Shown here piece by piece: positions 15,930 to 23,595 of a stretch of 64,000 nucleotides of DNA (its first letter is position 1; the number at the start of each line of letters is the position of its first letter). The translations under genes were made by a program, and so were the position numbers. Where the stretch lies: the NCBI GenBank assembly GCA_020633415.1, contig JACKDQ010000016.1, positions 17,562-81,561 of the forward strand, written 5' to 3'. The notes beneath the pieces were generated by a model, which was not told the origin of the DNA, searched no databases, and saw only the letters and a list, made by a program, of their open reading frames with translations. Source of the stretch: Deltaproteobacteria bacterium (GTDB lineage Bacteria > Myxococcota_A > Polyangia > GCA-2747355).

Positions 15930-18281
15930 ATGCAGTTTCATCGTTTCCGCAGCGTCGTACTTACCGTCTCGCTTAGTCTTTGCGTCTCGCTCAACGCCAA
16001 CGCGCGGGTTAACCCGCTGCGCCTGATGACCGGCAGCGTGAAGAACAGTCGCGCCGACGTGATCGTCGTGATGGACGTCTCTAAATCGGTCTCACAGGAC
16101 GCTAGCGGTATCGCCGGCGCGGGCTGCAGCGGCGATCGCAGCGTCGGCGGCAGCCAAGCGAGCCAAGTCGACGTCTGCGGCGATGGCGCCTGCTTCGGTG
16201 CCGAGGACAACGGCAGCTGTCCGGCCGACTGTCAAAAGAGCGCCACCGAAGACCAGCCGCTGTTCGTCAGCAACTGCAACAACAACCCCGATGTCTCCGG
16301 TAGCCGACTGGTGCGGCTCAAGCGCGCGATCTCGACGGTAATCCCCGAGTTTCGCACGATGGCCAACTTCTCGCTGGTCACCTATCCCGAGCACACCGGC
16401 TATTTCAGCTATCACCCTGCGGCGGCGGGAGGTCTGGTAAAGATCAAGGGCAAGTGGGTCACAGTAACGCCGGCGAAAGATCTGGTTTCGATCCGCCTCT
16501 CGGAGTGGGAGCTGCGCGCTGGCGGCTGGATCGATGGCGCGGGTTGGAATAGCAGCAGCGATTCACCGGCGGCAAGTTTCACCAGAAACGGCGTGGTCTA
16601 CACCCGCCTCGACGGCGTGGCCTCGCTAACGCACCCGACGGTGAGCGGCGCCTACGCCCATGAGTATCGTCGCACCGCCGACGGCGGCGACGTGATCTAC
16701 AGGCGCGCGCCCTGGAACGGCGCGGTCTACAACGACGGCACCTACGATTGGACCTACGCGGCAACCTACTACAGCTACGAACAACCGGAGATCAACAGCG
16801 GCTCGACCACGGTCTCGGCCAGCTACAAGGGCCCGATGTACGTCTCGGGCGGCACGACCTATGTCTTTCACAAGTACCGCGATAGCAACGAGGCACTCTC
16901 AGAAGCGCTGCAGGGCAAGCTGTTCATGCCGCTGATCGAATCGAGCGACCAAGACGACCACGACGCCAACGTCGGCCTGTTGATGAACCGCCTGTCGGAC
17001 CCCTGGAACGGCGGCATCGGTACCGAAGGTTCGGGCAACGCCGCGCCGGCCAAGCAAGCGATGGAGGTCGCCCAACAGCACTTGATCGCCCGCGCCAACG
17101 GTACCGCACCGTTTACCACCGCCGACGGACTGATCGCCTGTCGCAAGCGCTTTATCATCTATCTCACCGACGGCAAGTACAGCCCGAAAAGCGCAAGCTA
17201 CGAGCCGAGCGACGTGCTCAAATCGATCTACAGCGACTTTCCATCGACGGCCGACAACCCGATCAAGACCTACGTGATCGGCACCTTCGTCTCCTCGGCA
17301 GACCTGAGCACTGTGCAGACCTGGGCCAACATCGGTCAGACCGGCGATCCCAACGAGACCGCCGCGCTGCTCACCGCTTCCAATGAGGCCGAACTGGTCG
17401 ACACCTTGCGCCAGACGATCATCAACGCCCTCGAAGGTGACTTCACCACCATGGCACCGGGCGTCACCTCCGCTGAAGGGTCGAGCAGCGAGCTCGATCA
17501 GAACGTCGTGTTGATCCCATCGGTCGAATACCCGCATTGGAAGGGTCACCTGCGCGCGGTGAAGATCGACGTCAAACCGTCGGTCGAGCTGTGGGACGCT
17601 GGCCAGATCCTGGCCAACACCGCCTACAACGAGCGCAAGTTCTTCTCCGGTACGCCATCGAGCGCCAGCGGCAAGCCGGTGCTCGTTTTTACCAACACCG
17701 GATCGGCGATCAACGTCAACGTCTCGGCGATCCGCGCGATGTGGCCTGCGGCACCCGCGCGTCCGGCGCCAGCCGCCGACGCCGAGATCATCGGCATGGT
17801 CGAGTGGCTAGCCGGCAAAGACCGCGACTGGAAGCTGGGCACGATCGTCAACACCGTACCAGCGATCATCGGTCGTCCGCCACGCCTGGAAAGCGCCCCA
17901 GGCCATAACGCCTTCGAGGTCGCTCACCTCGCCCGCGAAAAGCTGGTCTACATTGTTTCCAATGAGGGCGGGCTGCACGCCTTCCGCTCGAGCGACGGCA
18001 GCGAAGCCTTCGTTCATTCCGCCGGCGATGTGGCCCAAGCTGTATTACGAGGTTTACAAAAACGGTGGCCAATCCCCCGACCCGCGCGAATTCGCCTGGG
18101 CGCTGGCGACCTCGCCGCGCGTGATGGATGTCCCCGATGGCACCGGCATCGCCGCGAGCAACTGGTCGACCCAACTGGTGCTGACGATGGGCGCCGGCGG
18201 CGAGCACTTCAGCGTGCTCGACGTCACCGATCCGTCGGACTGCAGCAGCGTGCCCTGCGCACTCAACACCTACCCGTTTGA
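15930..18281 (+). CDS. pilY1: PilY1-like pilus tip protein, N-terminal part (frameshifted)
   Basis: After a signal peptide ending NANA, a von Willebrand A domain begins DVIVVMDVSKSVS (MIDAS D49-x-S51-x-S53), with a Cys-rich insert, and continues through IIYLTDGKYSPKS to the start of the PilY1 C-terminal propeller: VSNEGGLHAFRSSDGSEAF at about residues 675-694. From about 18012 the reading frame is lost: the following ~90 residues are Arg/Pro-rich nonsense, while the true continuation (FIPPAMWPKL) lies in the next frame. PilY1 is a calcium-dependent pilus tip/adhesion factor. The gene starts one base after the pilin stop. Confidence 0.82.
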   Translation: MQFHRFRSVVLTVSLSLCVSLNANARVNPLRLMTGSVKNSRADVIVVMDVSKSVSQDASGIAGAGCSGDRSVGGSQASQVDVCGDGACFGAEDNGSCPADCQKSATEDQPLFVSNCNNNPDVSGSRLVRLKRAISTVIPEFRTMANFSLVTYPEHTGYFSYHPAAAGGLVKIKGKWVTVTPAKDLVSIRLSEWELRAGGWIDGAGWNSSSDSPAASFTRNGVVYTRLDGVASLTHPTVSGAYAHEYRRTADGGDVIYRRAPWNGAVYNDGTYDWTYAATYYSYEQPEINSGSTTVSASYKGPMYVSGGTTYVFHKYRDSNEALSEALQGKLFMPLIESSDQDDHDANVGLLMNRLSDPWNGGIGTEGSGNAAPAKQAMEVAQQHLIARANGTAPFTTADGLIACRKRFIIYLTDGKYSPKSASYEPSDVLKSIYSDFPSTADNPIKTYVIGTFVSSADLSTVQTWANIGQTGDPNETAALLTASNEAELVDTLRQTIINALEGDFTTMAPGVTSAEGSSSELDQNVVLIPSVEYPHWKGHLRAVKIDVKPSVELWDAGQILANTAYNERKFFSGTPSSASGKPVLVFTNTGSAINVNVSAIRAMWPAAPARPAPAADAEIIGMVEWLAGKDRDWKLGTIVNTVPAIIGRPPRLESAPGHNAFEVAHLAREKLVYIVSNEGGLHAFRSSDGSEAFVHSAGDVAQAVLRGLQKRWPIPRPARIRLGAGDLAARDGCPRWHRHRREQLVDPTGADDGRRRRALQRARRHRSVGLQQRALRTQHLPV

Positions 18282-19299
18282 GTTGATCGCCGACTCCAGC
18301 GAACTCGGCGCGACGCTACCAACCTACATCGGCGAAACCTGGTCGATACCGGCACTCTATCTCGACAACGGCACCGTCGGCTACTCGGCCAAAGCCAGCT
18401 TCGGCTCGGGCTACGAAGGCAGCTCAAGCGGCGACAACTCGTACTACAACTACTTCGCTACGCTGTGGGACAAGACCTCGCTCAGCGCTCACCTACTGGC
18501 GGGCACCGGGGCCAAGGTCGACTACGCGGTCTTCGCCAATCCCGCGGCAGTGCTCGATCCGTCCACGTTCAAAGTCGAAGCCACCTATCAAGCCGACCTC
18601 GCCGGGCGCATCACACGCTACGTCAAAGGCTTTGCCGGCAGCTACTCACATATTCTCAATTTTACCTGGGCCCACCCGCTCTACTTCTCGCCGGCGGCAT
18701 ATCGTCGCGACAGCGGTGCGGTGGTGCTGGCCGTCGCCTCGGGCAACTATTTCGAAGAGGGCAGTGGCGGCGTCAACTGGATGACCGATCCGCTGTTCAC
18801 CTCGAAGATCTTCTTGCGCCGCGAGCAGGGCGGCACCGTCGACGCAAGCGGCGACACGCTAACCTGCGCGATCGACGACATCTGCAGCTGCGCCGACATC
18901 GAAAACCCGCTCGCCGGCTGCTCAGCACCGAGCGACCGCGCGGTCCCAGTGTCCAGCGCACTGATCGTCCAAGATCGCACGACGGGCTCAGCGCTCAACA
19001 CCTATTTCCTCTACTACGATCCGCCGCCCGACAACCCAAATAGTTGCGGCGCGATGGTTGGCGACAGCTGGGTCATCCAGATCCAAACCGACGGCGCCAC
19101 CCAGAGCCTGAAGATGGCCAAGAAATACGAAGACACCTTCATCTCGGGACTTTCCGTTGTCGGCGGCGGCACCGAGATCGCGTTGATCAAGTCCGGTATC
19201 GGTAAAGGTGCACAAGCGAGCACCGAAACCGTCTCCGGTAACGTTGCAATGCCCGCACCTAAGGCACCACGCGTCGAAGTCTGGCGCGAGGTGCGCTAG
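17953..19299 (+). CDS. pilY1: PilY1-like protein, C-terminal part after frameshift
   Basis: The real homology begins near 18013 with FIPPAMWPKLYYEVYKNGG, the usual PilY1 sequence after the HAF...GxExF motif, and runs to VEVWREVR. The first ~20 residues of this open frame are only an out-of-frame shadow. Segments such as QLVLTMGAGGEHFSVLDVTD and SGLSVVGGGTEIALIK match the PilY1 propeller style. Joined to the N-terminal part the protein would be about 1,120 aa, normal for PilY1. Comparison with the E-x-W/F-A-F-I-P-x-A consensus suggests two missing bases of one Ala codon at about 18012. Confidence 0.78.
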   Translation: MFPMRAGCTPSARATAAKPSFIPPAMWPKLYYEVYKNGGQSPDPREFAWALATSPRVMDVPDGTGIAASNWSTQLVLTMGAGGEHFSVLDVTDPSDCSSVPCALNTYPFELIADSSELGATLPTYIGETWSIPALYLDNGTVGYSAKASFGSGYEGSSSGDNSYYNYFATLWDKTSLSAHLLAGTGAKVDYAVFANPAAVLDPSTFKVEATYQADLAGRITRYVKGFAGSYSHILNFTWAHPLYFSPAAYRRDSGAVVLAVASGNYFEEGSGGVNWMTDPLFTSKIFLRREQGGTVDASGDTLTCAIDDICSCADIENPLAGCSAPSDRAVPVSSALIVQDRTTGSALNTYFLYYDPPPDNPNSCGAMVGDSWVIQIQTDGATQSLKMAKKYEDTFISGLSVVGGGTEIALIKSGIGKGAQASTETVSGNVAMPAPKAPRVEVWREVR

Positions 19300-19315
19300 G
19301 CGTATCGGAGGAGTT

Positions 19316-20503
19316 ATGGCGGCCCCCAAACGCCCCCAAGGTGTTTCGCCAATCGATCAAGCCGGCTTGACGTTGATCGAACTGATGATCGGCGTATTGC
19401 TCGCCTCGGTGTTTATCAGCGGTCTGTTCTATCTGTTCTCCGGGCAGAAGAAGACCTACACCCAGCAGCACAACCAAATGACCAACCATCAGTCGCTGGC
19501 CGGGGCGATGCAGTTTCTCACCCGCCAGATCCGTCGTGGCGGCACCGGCTTTGGCGGCTGCCCCAACAGCCAAGCCAAGATGTGGAGCGGCAGCGGCACC
19601 GACACCAAGGTTTCGCCCTATGTCGCGCTGCAGGTCTACAACGGCTGTGATCTGACGACCACCGCACCGGCGAGCTGCAGCGGCAACGACGGCGTCGACT
19701 CGTTCACCATCGCCTATAGCGACGACGCTGCGGTGGGGACGCTGCCCGCCGCGCGATTGATCGCCGATGCACTGACCTCCGATTCCGCATCGCCGATTCG
19801 CGTTCGCACCGCCGGCAACTTTCAAGCTGGCGACCGGATGATCCTCTGGGACCCGCGGCGCGAGTGGTGCACGATGCTCGCTGTCACCGGTAACCCAACC
19901 TCGGGCGGCGGCGGATTCGAACTGCCCCACGCCGCTGGTGGCAGCGTCGATAGCGTGGTCTACAACCCGACCGGCGGACTCAACATCTTTCCATCGAGTG
20001 GCTACGGCGTCGGCGCGCTGGTCGTACGCATCGGCCCGAGGTCGCGCGTTCGCCACTTCTCGATCGATTCGTCGACCAATCCACCCCGCCTGGTCACCTG
20101 GACCACCGAGGCTGCCAACCCCTCGGCCAACAAGGGCGATCTAGAAGTGCTCGCCGATGGCGTCGAGGACATGCAGATCGCCTGGGCCTGTGACGTCGAC
20201 GGCGACGGCGATCTGAGCGAAACGCCGAGTTCGCCAACAACCGACGAGTGGGCGTTCGCCGACCCCGGCGATACCGCACCAACCTGTGGCGATGCTCGGA
20301 TCTCCGCCGTGCGCATTACGCTGATCGCTCGCCAGCCGAGCCCCGACATGGAAAACCAAACTTCTTATCGACCCGCGGCTGAAGATCGCGCGGCAGGCAG
20401 CCCTGCCGCGGATCAGGTCGCGACCAACGGCATGGGAACCTTCGTGCGCTCGACGCTGACCACGGTGGTGAACTTGCCCAATGTTGCTGGGTTGAAACAA
20501 TGA
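19316..20503 (+). CDS. pilW: PilW-like minor pilin
   Basis: A 395-aa prepilin starts at ATG 19316 behind GGAGGAG. The prepilin site is QAG|LTLIELMIGVLLAS (Glu at +5), and the long body (TRQIRRGGTGFGGCPN, DRMILWDP, SAVRITLIARQPS) is typical of PilW. The gene begins 16 bases after the PilY1 stop and overlaps pilX by four bases, so translational coupling is likely. Confidence 0.85.
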   Translation: MAAPKRPQGVSPIDQAGLTLIELMIGVLLASVFISGLFYLFSGQKKTYTQQHNQMTNHQSLAGAMQFLTRQIRRGGTGFGGCPNSQAKMWSGSGTDTKVSPYVALQVYNGCDLTTTAPASCSGNDGVDSFTIAYSDDAAVGTLPAARLIADALTSDSASPIRVRTAGNFQAGDRMILWDPRREWCTMLAVTGNPTSGGGGFELPHAAGGSVDSVVYNPTGGLNIFPSSGYGVGALVVRIGPRSRVRHFSIDSSTNPPRLVTWTTEAANPSANKGDLEVLADGVEDMQIAWACDVDGDGDLSETPSSPTTDEWAFADPGDTAPTCGDARISAVRITLIARQPSPDMENQTSYRPAAEDRAAGSPAADQVATNGMGTFVRSTLTTVVNLPNVAGLKQ

Positions 20504-21090
20504 GCGCATCACACAACGAACGTGGCTCGGTGATGGTGGTCACGCTGATGCTGGCTTTGGTGCTGACCGGCATCGGCATCACGGCGCTTTACACGTCACG
20601 CGCTGGCTCGACGACGGTGACCAATCAGACGCGCCGCAACGAAGCGCTGTGGGCGGCCCAAGCGGGCATCGCTCGGGCCCGCGAGATCCTCGGCAAAGTC
20701 GAAAATTGGAACGAACTGCTCAGCGGCACCGGCTGCTCCGGCAGTTTCGTCAGCGGCAAGGGTCGCGAACTCTGCGACGACAGCGCCAAGGTCCAAGAGA
20801 TCCGCGTCGTGCCGGCCAGCTCGGCCACCGCCGGCGCGGCCAGCGGGCTCGAGCAGATCACCTTCACCGTCTACATTCGCAACGACGATGACGAAGCCGC
20901 CGTCGACGGCGAAGTCGACAGCGATCGCCGCGTGATCGTCCGCTCCGAGGGACGGGGGCGCGGCGGCCTGGCCGTCGTCTCGCTCGAGGCGGTGCTCAAC
21001 TCAGCGTTCCTTGGCGCCGGCAAGGCCCCAAGTTATAGCCAGGTCGGTCTCGGCGCTGGTGGCGGCAACGCGTTTCGCCAAAGCGACTAG
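20500..21090 (+). CDS. pilX: PilX-like minor pilin
   Basis: A 196-aa protein with the PilX N-terminus: RGSVMVVTLMLALVLTGIG, then TNQTRRNEALWAAQAGIARA, the conserved A-x-x-A-A-x-x-G-I-x-x-A stretch. Its ATG overlaps the pilW stop (ATGA). Last gene of the operon; pilV and pilE homologues are not present here. Confidence 0.82.
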   Translation: MSASHNERGSVMVVTLMLALVLTGIGITALYTSRAGSTTVTNQTRRNEALWAAQAGIARAREILGKVENWNELLSGTGCSGSFVSGKGRELCDDSAKVQEIRVVPASSATAGAASGLEQITFTVYIRNDDDEAAVDGEVDSDRRVIVRSEGRGRGGLAVVSLEAVLNSAFLGAGKAPSYSQVGLGAGGGNAFRQSD

Positions 21091-21123
21091 CGCGACCCTC
21101 GCCAAGGCCGAGATTGGTCGCGC
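21090..21123 (+). terminator. hairpin after pilus operon
   Basis: GCGCGACC and GGTCGCGC form an 8-bp outer stem, with CTCG/CGAG continuing inside. It directly follows the pilX stop. No T-run follows, so terminator function is inferred from position. Confidence 0.4.
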
Positions 21124-21164
21124 CGACCACCATCGAAAGCGACAAGATGGTAGACTAGGGCCCG

Positions 21165-21638
21165 ATGGCATTTCCGGGGCAAAGGGCCGGCTTTCGTCAA
21201 GCGCTTGCGTTGAGCGCTCTTGTGGCTTCGTGCATCCAATTTGGCTGTCGCGGCTGCGCTGAGCGCACATCGGCGAAAAAGCACACGGTCGCCAAACAAC
21301 AAACGGTCGACAAGGCCCGCATCAAACAGCCAATGCAGGCGCTCTTGCAGATCACCCGCGAGCTCCGTCGACGGGCGCGAGCCGGGCTCGGGGCAACAAA
21401 CCTGGTGCAACTCGGCAAGTCGCAGATCGCCAAGGCCCGCCAGGCCGGTGAGCGAGTGCCTGAGCTGCAGCGCGGGCTCGACCGATTGGAGCAAACACTG
21501 GGCGCGACCCAGCTCGCACGCGTGCGCACCAGCGACTACAACGAACTGATCGCCGCCTGCGATGCCTGTCACGCCGCCAAGAACAAGGGCATCGGCGCCG
21601 CTCGTCGATTAACGCTGATCCCGCTGTCGGTGCGCTAG
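21165..21638 (+). CDS. small lipoprotein with one CxxCH haem motif
   Basis: A 157-aa protein with a signal peptide ending in FGCRGC. The body is helical and charged, with a single CDACH motif about 25 residues from the C-terminus. A four-helix layout with a C-terminal CxxCH is that of class II (c'-type) cytochromes, so a c'-like cytochrome is the best guess. It follows the pilus operon on the same strand after 74 bases and a hairpin. Confidence 0.62.
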   Translation: MAFPGQRAGFRQALALSALVASCIQFGCRGCAERTSAKKHTVAKQQTVDKARIKQPMQALLQITRELRRRARAGLGATNLVQLGKSQIAKARQAGERVPELQRGLDRLEQTLGATQLARVRTSDYNELIAACDACHAAKNKGIGAARRLTLIPLSVR

Positions 21639-21671
21639 CGCCCGATCACGCTTTCGCGCTATCGTTTCGCG

Positions 21672-22814
21672 ATGCAACAACTGAGCGAGACTCACCAAGC
21701 GTTTCGCGCGACGTGCAGGCGTTTCGTCGAGCGCGAGATCAAGCCCTTTGCTACCCAGTGGGAGGAAGCCGAAGCCTTTCCGCGTGAACTGTTCGCGCGC
21801 GCCGGGGCGGCCGGCTTGCTCGGTGCCGCCTTCCCCGAAGCCTACGGCGGCGCTGGCGGAGACCTTTTGCACGCGCTGGTGATGACCGAAGAGCTGATCG
21901 CCGGCGGATCGTCGGGCGTCGCTGCAGGTCTCGGTTCGCTGTCGATCGCTCTGCCGCCGATCCTGCGCCTGGGCAGCGAGCGGCAAAAGCAGATGTTCGT
22001 GCCAGCTGTGCTCAGCGGCGATAAGGTCGCGGCGCTGGCGATCACCGAACCCGGCGCGGGTAGTGACGTGGCCGGGACTGCGCTGCGCGCACGACGCGAC
22101 GGCGACGGCGACGCGTACGTGCTCGACGGCCGCAAGATGTTCATTACCTCGGGCTGCAAAGCCGATCTGATCGTCAGCTTAGCGCGCACCAGCGATGACC
22201 CCCATCAAGGCCTAACGTTTTTCGTCGTCGAGAAAACGATGGCCGGCTTTAGTGCCAGCGCTTCACTGAAGAAAACAGGCTGGCGCGCCTCTGATACTGC
22301 CGAGCTGCTTTATGACGGCGTGCGCGTGCCGGCCAGTCATCGGCTCGGCGAGGAAGGCAGCGGATTCCTCTCGCTGATGCAGACTTTCGTCGGTGAACGC
22401 CTCATGCTCTCGGCGATGGGTCACGCATCCGCCGAGCTCGCGCTAGCCGAAGCCATCAACTACGTCAAGCAGCGTCAGGCCTTTGGCAAGCCGCTCGCTG
22501 GCTTTCAGGTCACCCGCCACAAGCTGGCGCAGATGGCCAGCGAAACGCGCATCGCCAAGGTTTTCAACTACCACGTTGCCGAGCGCGCGATCGCCGGCCA
22601 AGACGTGGCGATGGACGCAGCGATCGCCAAGAACTTCTCGGCCGACGTCGCCCAACGGGTTTGCCACCAAGCGGTCCAGCTGTTCGGCGGCATGGGCTAC
22701 ATGCGCGAGACGCTCGTCGAGCGGCTTTCGCGCGATGTGCGGCTGCTGAGCATCGGCGGCGGCACCACCGAAATCATGAACGAGATCATCAGCCGCCTGC
22801 TGCCGCTGCGCTAG
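21672..22814 (+). CDS. acyl-CoA dehydrogenase, LCAD-like
   Basis: A full-length 380-aa acyl-CoA dehydrogenase: AITEPGAGSDVAG (flavin/substrate loop), RQAFGKPL, HQAVQLFGGMGYMRE and the C-terminal IGGGTTEIMNEIISR. In this last segment the catalytic Glu of medium-chain enzymes (YEGT) is Gly, as in long-chain and isovaleryl-type enzymes, which use a Glu in an earlier helix; VGERLMLSAM is the likely site. Catalyses alpha,beta-dehydrogenation of an acyl-CoA with FAD in the cytoplasm. The substrate cannot be set from sequence, and no other beta-oxidation genes are adjacent. Confidence 0.9.
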   Translation: MQQLSETHQAFRATCRRFVEREIKPFATQWEEAEAFPRELFARAGAAGLLGAAFPEAYGGAGGDLLHALVMTEELIAGGSSGVAAGLGSLSIALPPILRLGSERQKQMFVPAVLSGDKVAALAITEPGAGSDVAGTALRARRDGDGDAYVLDGRKMFITSGCKADLIVSLARTSDDPHQGLTFFVVEKTMAGFSASASLKKTGWRASDTAELLYDGVRVPASHRLGEEGSGFLSLMQTFVGERLMLSAMGHASAELALAEAINYVKQRQAFGKPLAGFQVTRHKLAQMASETRIAKVFNYHVAERAIAGQDVAMDAAIAKNFSADVAQRVCHQAVQLFGGMGYMRETLVERLSRDVRLLSIGGGTTEIMNEIISRLLPLR

Positions 22815-22861
22815 CCTGCCCTCGCACGATCCTTGCACCTTGGGTCTGCGAAGGGACGGGC

Positions 22862-23479
22862 ATGCGACGCAGTATTGTGATTATTGTTCTGCTTTTTTCC
22901 TCCGCTTGCGGCAATCTCAGCCCTTGCCCTGACAACAGTTGCCAACAGCCGCCGCGGGGCAAAGGCCTGAGCGAAGCGCACAAGGTCTACTACACGGCAA
23001 CCCGCAAAGACGGCGTCGGTGTGCTCGCCGCCCTGCCGCGCAAGGACTACAACACCTGGCAGCTTGTCGACGGGATGGCCTGGTTTGTCGTCGACAGCAA
23101 CCCAGTGGTCTATTTCGACGGGGTGGCCGAGCTGATCGACTTTAGTGCGAGCCTGACCGGCGACGAAAGATACGTCTATCGCTACACTGAGACGACGGGG
23201 TTTTGCCGCGGCGCCTCCTATGTGATGATGGCCGATCGGCTGGACCTCGCTGGCAAACTCGAGATCAGAATCCGCGCCCTGTCCGACGAATGCCCCACCG
23301 ATCTCGAAGAAGCGATCGACTGCGAAGCGCTGCGCGCCCAAGAAACCGGGCTTACCCCATCGCCACGGGCAACGGCGCTCGACTGCCTCAAAGCGCGACA
23401 AGCTGCAGTCAGCGGTCTGACCTACACGCCCAACAACGCGATGCAGAACTCGGTCCCCCGCGGTAGCATCAAAAAGTAA
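22862..23479 (+). CDS. lipoprotein of unknown function
   Basis: A 205-aa protein starts at ATG 22862 behind AAGGGACGGG. The signal peptide MRRSIVIIVLLFSSAC is followed by a Cys-pair segment (CPDNSCQQPP). The body has a beta-rich part (NTWQLVDGMAWFVVDSNPV) and a Cys-containing tail. No family recognised. It is co-directional with the dehydrogenase gene 48 bases upstream. Confidence 0.7.
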   Translation: MRRSIVIIVLLFSSACGNLSPCPDNSCQQPPRGKGLSEAHKVYYTATRKDGVGVLAALPRKDYNTWQLVDGMAWFVVDSNPVVYFDGVAELIDFSASLTGDERYVYRYTETTGFCRGASYVMMADRLDLAGKLEIRIRALSDECPTDLEEAIDCEALRAQETGLTPSPRATALDCLKARQAAVSGLTYTPNNAMQNSVPRGSIKK

Positions 23480-23595
23480 CGGCCGGCCGTCTGCTGATGG
23501 TCGCGCCTAGTCGCCGGAAATGTGCGAGCACTGCCCACATTGACGTGTGACGCCCGTGTGGAGATCATCGATCCAATCAAAATTGGAGGTGCTAC

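Noticed and set aside
16899..17549. Minus-strand frame within the PilY1-like gene
   Set aside because: Shadow of the vWA domain; composition Gly/Val/Arg-rich.
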